Source: Actinomycetospora sp. NBRC 106378 (lineage in GTDB: Bacteria; Actinomycetota; Actinomycetes; Mycobacteriales; Pseudonocardiaceae). From it: 64,000 bases of DNA. This document shows, in pieces, positions 56,183 through 64,000 of the stretch. The stretch lies in the NCBI RefSeq assembly GCF_030269685.1, contig NZ_BSTT01000008.1, forward strand, positions 62,001 through 126,000, read 5' to 3'. The first letter of the stretch is position 1. Each line of letters opens with the position of its first letter. Both the position numbers and the translations under genes were made by a program. A model generated the notes under the pieces. It did no database searches, had not been told where the DNA came from, and was given only the letters and a program-made list of their open reading frames with translations.

Positions 56183-57409
56183 GTGTCGACGCCGACCTCC
56201 CGCTCCCGGACGGCCCTCCTCGTCGTCGCCGTCCTGCTCATCGCGCTCAACCTCCGCCCGGCCGTGGTGGCGGTGTCGCCGCTGGTGGCCCAGATCCGCG
56301 CCGACCTCGGGATCTCGAGCGCCGTCGCCGGACTGGTGACGACGCTGCCGGTGCTCTGCTTCGGGCTGCTCGCCCCGGTGGCGGGGCGCCTCGCGCGACG
56401 GGTCGGGCTCGAGACGACGCTGCTGGTCGCCCTGCTGGTCCTGACGGTCGGGATCGTCGTCCGGCTGGCCCCCTCGCTGGTGGCGCTGCTGGCGGGCAGC
56501 CTGCTCGCCGGGGTGGCGATCGCGATCGGCAACACCCTCATGCCGGTGGTGGTCAAGCGGGACTTCCCGCACCGCACCGGGGCCATGACCGGCGCCTACT
56601 CGACGATGATCTCCGCGGGTGGCGCGCTGTCGGCCGCGGTGATGGTGCCGATCGAGCAGGCGACCGGGTTCGGGTGGCGCCCGGCCCTCGCGCTCTGGGC
56701 GATCGGCGTCGGACTGGCGATCCTGCTGTGGACGCCGTGGGTGCTGCGCGCCCGGCGGGCAGCCGCGGCGGCGCCGGCCGCGACACCCGCCGCCCCGGTG
56801 CGGGGCCTGTGGGGTTCACCGCTGGCGTGGCAGGTGACGTTGCTGATGGGCCTGCAGTCGCTGCAGTTCTACGCGTTCACCGCCTGGGCGCCCACGCTGT
56901 TCGTCGAGCGCGGACGGACGCCCGCGGAGGCGGGCCTGCTGCTCTCGCTCACCGGGCTCGCGTCGCTGGTGACGTCCGCGATCACCCCGGTCCTCGCCAC
57001 CCGCCGTCCGACGCAGTTCCACCTCGTGGTGGTCCTCGTCGGGCTCTGGGTCGTCGGGTACGGCGGGCTGCTCCTCGCGCCGGACGGGACCGCGGCCCTG
57101 TGGATGGTGCTCATCGGACTCGGGCAGGGGGTCGGGATCTCGCTGGGTCTGACCCTGATCGCGCTCCGCTCCCCGGACGCCGCCCACACCTCCGAGCTCT
57201 CCGGCATGGCCCAGGGGGTGGGCTACGTCGTCGCCGCTGCCGGCCCCTTCGCGCTCGGCGCCATCCGCGACGCCACCGGTGGCTGGACCTGGCCGGTGGT
57301 CACGCTGCTCGTCCTGCTGGTCCCGCTGACGATCGCCGGGCTCGGAGCGGCGCGCGACCGCCACGTCGGCCTGCCCGCCACGGAGCAGCAGGTGGCTCAC
57401 GCCAGGTGA
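56183..57409 (+). CDS. MFS transporter of the cyanate/nitrate-type (CynX/NimT) group
   Basis: 408 aa from GTG 56183, with GGAAGGA about ten bases upstream. Twelve helices; the start ALLVVAVLLIALNLRPAVVA is characteristic of CynX-type proteins (ALNLRP), and KRDFPHRTGAMTGAYSTMIS and SELSGMAQGVGYVVAAAGPF follow. Substrates in this group include cyanate, 2-nitroimidazole and other small anions; here unknown. Its stop codon is inside a hairpin shared with the convergent PhoX gene. Confidence 0.88.
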   Translation: MSTPTSRSRTALLVVAVLLIALNLRPAVVAVSPLVAQIRADLGISSAVAGLVTTLPVLCFGLLAPVAGRLARRVGLETTLLVALLVLTVGIVVRLAPSLVALLAGSLLAGVAIAIGNTLMPVVVKRDFPHRTGAMTGAYSTMISAGGALSAAVMVPIEQATGFGWRPALALWAIGVGLAILLWTPWVLRARRAAAAAPAATPAAPVRGLWGSPLAWQVTLLMGLQSLQFYAFTAWAPTLFVERGRTPAEAGLLLSLTGLASLVTSAITPVLATRRPTQFHLVVVLVGLWVVGYGGLLLAPDGTAALWMVLIGLGQGVGISLGLTLIALRSPDAAHTSELSGMAQGVGYVVAAAGPFALGAIRDATGGWTWPVVTLLVLLVPLTIAGLGAARDRHVGLPATEQQVAHAR

Positions 57410-57448
57410 GCAGAAAGGGTCGCCATGGCGACCTCTTCTGCTCACCTG
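57403..57448. terminator. Bidirectional hairpin between convergent MFS and PhoX genes
   Basis: CAGGTGAGCAGAA (57403-57415) pairs perfectly with TTCTGCTCACCTG (57436-57448), and GGTCGCC/GGCGACC pair inside. The stem includes the MFS stop codon and ends five bases before the PhoX stop. Confidence 0.85.
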
Positions 57449-57452
57449 CGCC

Positions 57453-58868
57453 TCAGCGCACAGGGCGCCACGGCCCCGTGATCGCGTAGAGGATCCCGGG
57501 CTCGTAGAGGTTCGCGAACAGGATGCGTCGATCCGCGGAGAACACCGGGCCGGCCATCTCGTTCGTGTTCAGGTCGTTGCGGGCCATCGTGAACGTCTCG
57601 CCCCGCTCGGTGGCGCCGACGAGGTGCTGCACGCCCTCGCCGTCCTCGGCGATGATCACGCCGCCCCACGGGGAGACGGTGATGTTGTCCGGGCCGTCGT
57701 AGTTCGTGCCGTCCTGGTCCGGGTTCGCGTTGACCCCGAAGCGCAGGCGCAGTGTGAGGGTCCCGCGGCGCGGGTCGTGGAACCACACCTGCCCGTCGTG
57801 GGGCACCGGGCTCTCGGCGCGGGCGAAGCTCGTGACGACGTACGCCCCGCCGTCGCCCCACCAGGCGCCCTCGAGCTTGCGCCCGCGGGTGACCTGCGGC
57901 GGGTTCAGCTGGCGGCGGGTCGACAGCACCCGGGCGTCGCGGTCGGGCACCGGGGTCCAGGACACCGAGTAGGTGGTGCCGACCTGGGTGGCGCGGGACA
58001 GGTCGTCGACCGGGTTGCCGGCGGCGTCCCGGCACAGCATCGCCTCGAAGGCACCGTCGGTCGCCCCGAGCGTGCGCAGCGCCCGCTTCCCGCCCCGGAA
58101 CCGGGCGGGCGGGGTCCAGCGGTAGAGCAGGCCGTTCGGGGCGGCGGCGTCCTCGGTGAGGTACATCCTCCCCTCGCGCGGGTCGACCGCGACGGCCTCG
58201 TGCGCGAACCGGCCGAGGGCCCGGATCGGCTGCGGGTCCCGGTTGGCCGCCTGGTCGACAGGGTCGACCTCGAAGACGTAGCCGTGGTCCTTGGTGAACC
58301 CGTTGACGCCGGCCAGGTCCTCGGTCTCCTCGCAGGAGAGCCAGGTGTCCCACGGCGTGATCCCGCCGGCGCAGTTCGTCGACGTGCCCGCGAGCGAGAC
58401 GACCTCGCCCTGCCGTCGTCCGTCCCGGTCGGCGCGGACGGTGGTGGTGCCGCCCGGGGCGGCCGGGTCGTAGGTGAGGCCCGCGGGCGTGGGGACGACG
58501 AGCGGCCCCGCCGTGGCGCGGGCCCCGCGCAGCTCGTGGTTCTGCACGAGCAGCGTCGAGTTCCCGGGGCCGCGGAAGGCACCCATGCCGTCGGAGTTGG
58601 TCGGGCTCGGCTCGCCGCTGTCGAGCCTCGTCACGCCCGCCTCGGAGACGATCGTGTACCGGAAGCCCTGCGGCAGCGACAGCCGTCGTGCGGGGTCCGG
58701 GACGACGGGTCCGTAGCCCGGTCCGCCGGGCCCCGCCGGTCCGGGCTGCGCGAGCCCGTTCGGGGCGGACAGCAGCCCGTCCACGCTGCCGGCCAGCAGG
58801 ACGCCCGCGCCGACGGTGGCGGAGCGGGACAGGAAGCCACGGCGCGACAGTCCCTGCACATCGGTCAT
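57453..58868 (-). CDS. Tat-exported PhoX-family phosphatase-like protein
   Basis: 471 aa, ATG 58868. The N-terminus has a twin-arginine signal (LSRRGFLSRSATVGAGVLLA), so the protein is folded with its cofactor before export. PhoX-type segments include NCAGGITPWDTWLSCEETED, DHGYVFEVDP, RFAHEAVAVD and a C-terminal DGPDNITVSPWGGVIIAEDG. PhoX enzymes are Ca2+/Fe3+-dependent phosphomonoesterases active under phosphate shortage. No Pho box was identified upstream, so regulation is open. Confidence 0.9.
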   Translation of the reverse strand: MTDVQGLSRRGFLSRSATVGAGVLLAGSVDGLLSAPNGLAQPGPAGPGGPGYGPVVPDPARRLSLPQGFRYTIVSEAGVTRLDSGEPSPTNSDGMGAFRGPGNSTLLVQNHELRGARATAGPLVVPTPAGLTYDPAAPGGTTTVRADRDGRRQGEVVSLAGTSTNCAGGITPWDTWLSCEETEDLAGVNGFTKDHGYVFEVDPVDQAANRDPQPIRALGRFAHEAVAVDPREGRMYLTEDAAAPNGLLYRWTPPARFRGGKRALRTLGATDGAFEAMLCRDAAGNPVDDLSRATQVGTTYSVSWTPVPDRDARVLSTRRQLNPPQVTRGRKLEGAWWGDGGAYVVTSFARAESPVPHDGQVWFHDPRRGTLTLRLRFGVNANPDQDGTNYDGPDNITVSPWGGVIIAEDGEGVQHLVGATERGETFTMARNDLNTNEMAGPVFSADRRILFANLYEPGILYAITGPWRPVR

Positions 58869-58981
58869 GACGACTACTCCCAGGTGGTGGATGCCGTCAC
58901 TCGTCCGAGTGGCGGCACCGACCACCGTCAGCGATGCGCGTGGATCTCCGGTGAACGCACCGCTGCGGGACGACGAACAGA

Positions 58982-60001
58982 TCAGCTGATCTTGACCAGC
59001 GCCTTACCCGTGTTCTCCCCCCGGAGGAGCCCGAGGAAGGCGTCGACCGCGTGGTCGATGCCCTCGGTGACGCTCTCGGCGAACCGCACGCGGCCGTCGG
59101 CCACCCACGGCGTGACCTCGGAGAGGAACGCCGGGAAGCGGTCGAGGGAGTCCGACACGATGAAGCCCTGGATCGAGAGCCGCTTCTTCACGATCTGGAA
59201 GAGGTTGTCCGGCCCGGGGGTCGCATCGCCGTCGGTGTCGTTGTAGTGCGCGATCGCCCCGCACGCCGCGACGCGGGCGTAGTCGTTGGCCACCGCGATC
59301 GCCGCCTCGAGGTGGTCGGCGCCCACGTTGTCGAAGTAGACGTCGATGCCCTCGGGGGCAGCCTTCTCCAGCTGCTCGCGCACCGGGGCGTCCTTGTAGT
59401 TGAACGCGGCGTCGAAGCCGAGCTCGCCGGTCAGCCAGGACACCTTCGCGGCCGACCCGGCGCTGCCGATCACCCGCGAGGCACCCTTCTGCTTCGCGAT
59501 CTGCCCGACGAGGCTCCCGACGGCCCCCGCGGCGCCGGAGACGAAGACGGCGTCGCCGGCCTTGAACGCGGCGTGGTCGAGCAGGCCGACCCACGCCGTC
59601 AGGCCGGGGGCGCCGAGGACGCCGAGGTAGGCCTTGGCGTCGACCCCGTCGACCTCCGGGACCTTCTGCAGGTGCCGCGCCTTCGAGATGCCGTGGTCGC
59701 GCCAGGCGAGGTTGCCGAGCACCAGGTCGCCGACGGCGACCTCGGTGACGTCGTCGCCGACCGCGGTCACCTCGCCGACCGAGCGGCCGTCCATGGGCTG
59801 GTCCAACCGGAACGGGGGCACGTAGGAGGGCACGTCGTTCATCCGGCCCCGCATGTAGGGGTCGACCGAGAAGTACCGGTTGGCGATCTCGACCTCGCCG
59901 GACCCCGGCGTCGGGAGCTCACGCTCGACCAGGGCGAAGTCGTCGGGGGTGGGGAAGCCCTGCGGTCGGCGGGCCAGGTGGACCTCGTGTGCGGTCGTCA
60001 T
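58982..60001 (-). CDS. NADP-dependent medium-chain reductase (CurA/PTGR-like)
   Basis: 339 aa, ATG 60001. The N-terminus (VHLARRPQGFPTPDDFALVE) and YFSVDPYMRGRM match the zinc-free leukotriene B4 dehydrogenase/CurA group. The nucleotide site reads VFVSGAAGAVGSLVGQIAKQ near residue 150, and VYFDNVGADHLEAAIA is the family's second signature. These enzymes reduce the C=C bond of enones such as curcumin with NADPH. It is divergent from the Clp gene. Confidence 0.92.
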   Translation of the reverse strand: MTTAHEVHLARRPQGFPTPDDFALVERELPTPGSGEVEIANRYFSVDPYMRGRMNDVPSYVPPFRLDQPMDGRSVGEVTAVGDDVTEVAVGDLVLGNLAWRDHGISKARHLQKVPEVDGVDAKAYLGVLGAPGLTAWVGLLDHAAFKAGDAVFVSGAAGAVGSLVGQIAKQKGASRVIGSAGSAAKVSWLTGELGFDAAFNYKDAPVREQLEKAAPEGIDVYFDNVGADHLEAAIAVANDYARVAACGAIAHYNDTDGDATPGPDNLFQIVKKRLSIQGFIVSDSLDRFPAFLSEVTPWVADGRVRFAESVTEGIDHAVDAFLGLLRGENTGKALVKIS

Positions 60002-60119
60002 GCCTCGACGGTTACCCCTCATGACGGGCGTGTGTCATGCGGCCGCGATCGGGAACACCTCAGCGCAGGTGAGAGGTTGATCCGGAGCCGCTCAACCCCG
60101 TCGTCGGGACGACCCGAGA

Positions 60120-60140
60120 CCTGAGTCGCACCGACTCAGG
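60120..60140 (+). promoter_or_regulatory. HAIR-like HspR-binding site
   Basis: CCTGAGT-N7-ACTCAGG at 60120-60140 matches 12 of 14 bases of the HAIR consensus CTTGAGT-N7-ACTCAAG bound by the heat-shock repressor HspR, and its own arms pair perfectly over 8 bp. It lies 89 bases upstream of the Clp ATPase gene, as HspR sites do in other actinobacteria. A further dyad GGTTGA/TCAACC lies about 25 bases upstream. Confidence 0.7.
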
Positions 60141-60229
60141 AATGAATCGGCACCCCGCGTTGCTGACGGGTACGACAGCCGCCGCAGACCACCGGTCGCA
60201 GGCGGCAGGACCCTCCAGGAAAGGTACGC

Positions 60230-62758
60230 ATGACCAGCGCATTCGGTCCCGGCGGCCCCGGGTCCGGCCAGTTCGACGACTTCCTCGCGCGCTTCCTCGG
60301 CGGCTCGCCGCGCGGCGCCGAGCGCATCGACATCACCGCCCTCATGACCGAGCAGGCCCGGGGTCTCGTCGGCACCGCGGCGGCCCAGGCCGCCGAGCGG
60401 GGCAACACCGACCTCGACGCGTGGCACCTCCTGCTCGCCGGGCTCCAGGTCCCGCCGCTGCGCGCCCTGATCGCCGGCACCGGGGCCGACACCGAGGAGC
60501 TCGCCCGCTTCGCCGACGGCCAGCTGCCGCGCGGCGAGGCCACCGGCCAGCCGCCGGCCCTCACCCCCACCGCCAAGCGGACCCTGCTCGACGCCCACCA
60601 GATCTCCCGGGCGCTCGGGTCGAGCTACATCGGCCCGGAGCACATCGTGCTCGCGCTCGCCGCGAACCCCGACTCGCCGACCGGCAAGGCCATGCAGTCC
60701 CGGGGCGTCGACCCGCAGTCGCTGCAGCGCAGCGCCTCCACGGGCGGACGTCCGGCGGCGCAGGGCGGCGGCGGGCAGGGCGACTCCGACACCCCGACGA
60801 TCGACCAGTTCGGCGTCGACCTGACCGCAAAGGCGCGGGCGGGCGAGCTGGACCCCGTCATCGGCCGCGAGGACGAGGTCGACCAGACCCTCGAGGTCCT
60901 CTCCCGGCGCACCAAGAACAACCCGGTGCTGATCGGCGAGGCCGGCGTCGGCAAGACCGCCGTCGTCGAGGGCATCGCCCAGCGCATCGTCGCCGGCGAC
61001 GTCCCCGAGCAGCTCGAGGGCAAGCGCATCGTCCAGCTCGACCTCACCGGCATGGTCGCGGGCACCCGCTACCGCGGTGACTTCGAGGAGCGGATGACCA
61101 AGCTGGTCGCCGAGATCCGCGAGCACTCGCAGGAGCTCATCGTCTTCATCGACGAGCTGCACACCATGGTCGGGGCCGGCGGCTCCGGCGAGGGTGGCGG
61201 CATGGACGCCGGCAACATCCTCAAGCCGGCCCTGGCCCGTGGCGAGCTGCACATCGTCGGCGCCACGACGCTCGACGAGTACCGGCAGTCCATCGAGAAG
61301 GACGCCGCGCTGGAGCGCCGGTTCCAGCCGGTGATGGTTCCCGAGCCCAGCGTCGCGGACACGATCGCGATCCTGCACGGGCTGCGCGACCGCTACGAGG
61401 CGCACCACCAGGTCCGCTTCACCGACGAGGCGTTGACGGCGGCCGCCGAACTCTCCGAGCGCTACGTCACCGACCGGTTCCTGCCCGACAAGGCGATCGA
61501 CCTCGTCGACCAGGCCGGCGCGCGGAAGCGGCTGCGGTCCAAGGGCCCGCACACCGACACCCGCGAGCTGGAGCGCCGGCTCGAGTCGCTGCAGCGCGAC
61601 AAGGACCAGGCCGTGGCCGACGAGGACTACGAGCGGGCGGGCGCCCTGCGCGACGAGGTCGCCCGGGCCACGCAGGCCCTCGAGGAGGCCCGTCAGGAGC
61701 GCACGTCCGGTCACGACGGTGTGCTCACCGTGGACGTCGAGGACATCGCCGAGGTGGTCTCCCGCTCGACCGGCATCCCGGTCGCGCAGCTGACCGAGAC
61801 CGAGCGGTCGCGGCTGCTCGGGCTGGAGGCGCAGCTCCACGAGCGCGTCGTCGGCCAGGACGACGCCGTCCGCGCCGTCGCCGAGGCGGTCCGCCGCTCG
61901 CGCGCCGGTCTGGGCGACCCCGACCGGCCGATCGGCAGCTTCCTGTTCCTCGGCCCGACCGGGGTCGGCAAGACCGAGCTGGCCAAGGCCCTGGCGGCGG
62001 CGATGTTCGGCGACGAGGACCGCATGGTCCGCGTCGACATGAGCGAGTACTCCGAGCGGCACACCGTGTCGCGCCTGGTGGGTTCGCCCCCCGGGTACGT
62101 CGGCTACGGCGAGGCCGGGCAGCTGACCGAGGAGATCCGCCGCCGGCCGTACTCGGTGGTGCTGCTCGACGAGATGGAGAAGGCCCACCCCGACGTCTTC
62201 AACACGCTGCTGCAGGTGCTCGACGACGGGCGACTGACCGACTCGCAGGGCCGCACGGTCGACTTCCGGAACACGGTGCTGATCATGACCAGCAACGTGG
62301 GCTCGGAGCTCATCACCACCAACACGCAGGCCCTGGGCTTCGCGCCGTCGGGCGTGAACCCGGACCAGTCCCTGCAGGAGCGGCTCATGCCGCGGCTGCG
62401 GGAGTCGTTCCGGCCGGAGTTCCTCAACCGGATCGACGAGGTGATCGTCTTCAAGCGGCTCGACGCCGCGCAGCTGCGGACCATCACCGACCTGCTGCTC
62501 ACCGAGACGCGGGAGCGGCTGGAGTCGCTCGACATCGCCGTCGAGTTCTCCACCGCCGCCGTCGACTGGCTCTCCGACCACGGGTACCAGCCCGAGTTCG
62601 GGGCCCGGCCGCTGCGGCGCACGATCCAGCGCGAGGTCGGCAACCGGCTCTCGGCGATGCTGCTCGGCGACGAGGTCTCGGCCGGTGACCGGGTGCGCGT
62701 CGACGTGGTCGACGGCGGGTTGACCTTCACGGTCGACCACCCCTCGCTCACGGGCTGA
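60230..62758 (+). CDS. Clp/Hsp100 AAA+ ATPase (ClpC-like, with UVR motif)
   Basis: 842 aa, ATG 60230, with AGGAAAGG upstream. A Clp N-domain (about residues 35-165) precedes AAA-1 with Walker A GEAGVGKT near residue 237 and Walker [16 protein letters not shown] short UVR-like coiled segment ([20 protein letters not shown], about 455-480) follows, then AAA-2 with [10 protein letters not shown] near 575 and [16 protein letters not shown]. The short middle region is ClpC-like, not the long ClpB one. It unfolds proteins, alone or with ClpP. A HAIR-like site upstream suggests HspR-controlled heat-shock expression, more usual for clpB and dnaK. Confidence 0.92.
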   Translation: MTSAFGPGGPGSGQFDDFLARFLGGSPRGAERIDITALMTEQARGLVGTAAAQAAERGNTDLDAWHLLLAGLQVPPLRALIAGTGADTEELARFADGQLPRGEATGQPPALTPTAKRTLLDAHQISRALGSSYIGPEHIVLALAANPDSPTGKAMQSRGVDPQSLQRSASTGGRPAAQGGGGQGDSDTPTIDQFGVDLTAKARAGELDPVIGREDEVDQTLEVLSRRTKNNPVLIGEAGVGKTAVVEGIAQRIVAGDVPEQLEGKRIVQLDLTGMVAGTRYRGDFEERMTKLVAEIREHSQELIVFIDELHTMVGAGGSGEGGGMDAGNILKPALARGELHIVGATTLDEYRQSIEKDAALERRFQPVMVPEPSVADTIAILHGLRDRYEAHHQVRFTDEALTAAAELSERYVTDRFLPDKAIDLVDQAGARKRLRSKGPHTDTRELERRLESLQRDKDQAVADEDYERAGALRDEVARATQALEEARQERTSGHDGVLTVDVEDIAEVVSRSTGIPVAQLTETERSRLLGLEAQLHERVVGQDDAVRAVAEAVRRSRAGLGDPDRPIGSFLFLGPTGVGKTELAKALAAAMFGDEDRMVRVDMSEYSERHTVSRLVGSPPGYVGYGEAGQLTEEIRRRPYSVVLLDEMEKAHPDVFNTLLQVLDDGRLTDSQGRTVDFRNTVLIMTSNVGSELITTNTQALGFAPSGVNPDQSLQERLMPRLRESFRPEFLNRIDEVIVFKRLDAAQLRTITDLLLTETRERLESLDIAVEFSTAAVDWLSDHGYQPEFGARPLRRTIQREVGNRLSAMLLGDEVSAGDRVRVDVVDGGLTFTVDHPSLTG

Positions 62759-62770
62759 TCCACCACGAGA

Positions 62771-62795
62771 GGGCCCTCCGTCACGGAGGGCCCTT
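62771..62795 (+). terminator. Intrinsic terminator of the Clp gene
   Basis: An 11-bp perfect stem (AGGGCCCTCCG and its complement, 62771-62781 and 62785-62795) with a three-base loop, followed by TTT, 12 bases after the stop codon. Confidence 0.9.
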
Positions 62796-62867
62796 TCGTG
62801 TGTCCGGTGATCTTCGGGAGCCCACCGGGTACTCCACCGGACGAAGCACCAGGGAAGGGAGCGCGTC

Positions 62868-63203
62868 ATGAGCGCCAACGTCGGTGACCGGATCACCCTG
62901 CACGCCAACTCCGTCGACGCCCCCGACCGCACCGGCACGATCGTCGGGGTCCTCGGCACCGACGGTCCGCCCTACCGCGTCCGCTACGACAACGGCGACG
63001 AGACCATCCTGACGCCGGGCCCCGACGCCACGATCGAGCCGCCGTCGGTCCGCGACCGGCTCGACCAGGCCGCCGAGAAGGCGTCCGAGAAGGCCACGGA
63101 GCTGGCCGGCGAGGCCCGCGCGACGGCGGAGGACGTCACCGGCCGCGCGGCCCGCACGGTCGCCGACACCGCGGCGAAGATCGCGGAGCGGTTCCAGCGC
63201 TGA
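62868..63203 (+). CDS. DUF1918-type protein with helical tail
   Basis: 111 aa, ATG 62868, preceded by GGGAAGGGAG. Residues 1 to about 60 resemble DUF1918 (VGDRITLHANSVDAPDRTGT, then GVLGTDGPPYRVRYDNGDET), an SH3-like fold. Residues about 62-111 are a charged amphipathic helix with Ala/Glu/Lys repeats like a late-embryogenesis or apolipoprotein-type helix. Role unknown, perhaps stress-related given the Clp neighbour. Confidence 0.85.
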   Translation: MSANVGDRITLHANSVDAPDRTGTIVGVLGTDGPPYRVRYDNGDETILTPGPDATIEPPSVRDRLDQAAEKASEKATELAGEARATAEDVTGRAARTVADTAAKIAERFQR

Positions 63204-63219
63204 GCGGGCCGCCCGTCCT

Positions 63220-63270
63220 GAGCGAAGGGCCCCTCCGGTCGATCTATTCGACCGAGGGGGCCCTTCGCTC
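63220..63270 (+). terminator. Long stem-loop downstream of the DUF1918 gene
   Basis: Arms 63220-63242 and 63248-63270 (23 bp) pair at all but two positions, loop TCTAT. Its arms share the block GAGCGAAGGGCCCCTCCGG with the hairpin at 54526-54578, so both belong to one repeat family. Confidence 0.85.
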
Positions 63271-63298
63271 GTTCCGGACGGCGGGTCGCGCGGCCGGT

Positions 63299-63360
63299 TC
63301 GCGAGACTCACGTGGGGCAGGTTGCGAGCGGCCCGGATCTGCCTGACGTGCACCTCACGG
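63299..63360. repeat. Hairpin repeat copy 2
   Basis: Following the terminator, GCGAG then CACGT (63309-63313) and GGCAGGTT pair imperfectly with GATCTGCC and ACGTG (63346-63350). It aligns in the same direction with the copy at 54592-54655, with changes in both arms of the stem that keep pairing, which points to a conserved structure. Confidence 0.55.
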
Positions 63361-63369
63361 ACCGGCCGC

Positions 63370-64000
63370 TCACACCCGGCGTGCCGCCGAGGCGCCGTCC
63401 GCGAGGAACAGCGAGCCCCGCTCGAAGTCCTGCCGCACCCCGCCGCTGACCGCGTACTGGTCCGACCGCGGGTAGCCGTAGCCCGAGCGCTCGTAGCCCG
63501 CGGACGCCCAGGTCGAGAGGATGCCGCCGCGCACCGGCCAGGCACCGGTCTGCGGCGTCCAGTACACGAAGCCCGAGACGAACTGGTTGTAGCGGCCGCG
63601 CCCGTCGGGGGTGGTGCGCTCGTCGGTGCGGGGCAGCCCGATCGCCGAGGACGCGGCGCCGAGCGCGTCGTAGCGTCGGTTGATCTCGCCGATCACCGAC
63701 CACGCCCCCGTCGGCGACGACCAGTAGACCGCGCCGTTCGAGCCGGAGAACCGCGTGACCCGGGCGCTCCGGGCGGTCGGGCTCTCCACCACCGACGGTT
63801 CCCCGAGCAGGCCCCGCAGCGCGAGCCACTTCGTGCGGATGGGGTTGGCCGCGAGATCGCCGACGAGGGCGGCCGTCCGGTCCCGGATCGTCGGCATCGA
63901 CCGGATCCCGGTGTTGCCCGGGCACTCGGTCGCACCGACGTCGCGGTGGGCGAACACCGTCGGCAGGGTCACCGCCCGACCCTTGGGGTACTTCGAGGTC
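63370..64000 (-). CDS. LGFP-repeat N-acetylmuramoyl-L-alanine amidase, C-terminal part
   Basis: The gene runs off the right edge; 210 codons are visible. Reading inward, SKYPKGRAVTLPTVFAHRDV then GATECPGN is the end of an amidase/peptidoglycan-recognition domain (the HRDVGATxCPG motif with His and Cys metal or active-site residues). LGFP-type repeats follow, recognisable from SSPTGAWSVIGEINRRYDAL then GAASSAIGLPRTDERTT, and TGAWPVRGGILSTWASAGYE. LGFP repeats anchor secreted enzymes to the mycolate-type envelope or wall. An internal GTG at 63972 is not the start because homology continues upstream. Confidence 0.88.
   Translation of the reverse strand, partial: TSKYPKGRAVTLPTVFAHRDVGATECPGNTGIRSMPTIRDRTAALVGDLAANPIRTKWLALRGLLGEPSVVESPTARSARVTRFSGSNGAVYWSSPTGAWSVIGEINRRYDALGAASSAIGLPRTDERTTPDGRGRYNQFVSGFVYWTPQTGAWPVRGGILSTWASAGYERSGYGYPRSDQYAVSGGVRQDFERGSLFLADGASAARRV

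Overview
This is about 64 kb of very GC-rich DNA with dense, strand-switching genes, many GTG starts and many 4-base stop/start overlaps. F420-type oxidoreductases, many acyl-CoA enzymes, a DUF3558-type lipoprotein, a two-domain FabG4-type reductase, LGFP repeats, an HspR-like HAIR element and a SigR-like promoter together point to an actinobacterium, most likely of the Pseudonocardiales (Pseudonocardia/Actinomycetospora-like). The rank is an inference; no rRNA or tRNA gene was seen.

Layout. 0-3 kb: an enoyl-CoA hydratase followed by a molybdo-flavoprotein FAD subunit and an unusual CoxS-CoxG fusion. 3-7 kb: a STAS protein, then a MarR regulator with a drug-exporter-like MFS protein carrying three C-terminal beta-sandwich (carboxypeptidase-regulatory-like) domains. 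7-12 kb: acyl-CoA metabolism (hydratase, thiolase, MaoC protein, F420-type LLM oxidoreductase, thioesterase, flavin reductase). 12-20 kb: a sulfur-flavoured stretch (sulfite-oxidase-family protein, GntR regulator, persulfide dioxygenase-rhodanese fusion, and the scar of a deleted TauE/rhodanese pair), a family 5-like uracil-DNA glycosylase and a LysR regulator. 20-27 kb: DUF202 membrane proteins, a CLC-type channel, a Phd/PIN toxin-antitoxin pair, a frameshifted DMT transporter, an NDH-2-like oxidoreductase, an HPP protein and a relic of a GH15 hydrolase. 27-33 kb: malate dehydrogenase, two tandem TDT (TehA/SSU1-type) transporters with a divergent LysR paralogous to the one at 19 kb, and an acyl-CoA dehydrogenase.

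33-41 kb is the most unusual region. Five genes share the carboxypeptidase-regulatory-like domain also found on the 4-6.7 kb exporter: a free three-domain soluble protein, a domain-YceI fusion, two tandem DUF1275 membrane proteins and a second MFS transporter, the last three with the domain at the C-terminus. Embedded among them are an AbiEi/DUF559-like gene and three copies of a nested inverted-repeat element whose TTGTCG-type boxes are spaced exactly 32 bp apart. I read this as a candidate undescribed system: a family of small cytoplasmic beta-sandwich modules attached to several transporters and also present as a soluble protein.

41-64 kb: a DUF3558 lipoprotein; PcaB/PcaC of the beta-ketoadipate pathway; a DJ-1/PfpI protein; TerC with a structured leader; two NAGPA-type phosphodiester glycosidases; a candidate structured RNA with a SigR-like promoter; a beta-oxidation/fatty-acid block (acyl-CoA oxidase, TetR, thiolase, FabG4-type reductase, MaoC dehydratase) tied together by a shared operator-like sequence; an MFS transporter; a Tat-exported PhoX-like phosphatase; a CurA-like reductase; a HAIR-controlled Clp ATPase; a DUF1918 protein; and the C-terminal part of an LGFP-repeat amidase running off the right edge.
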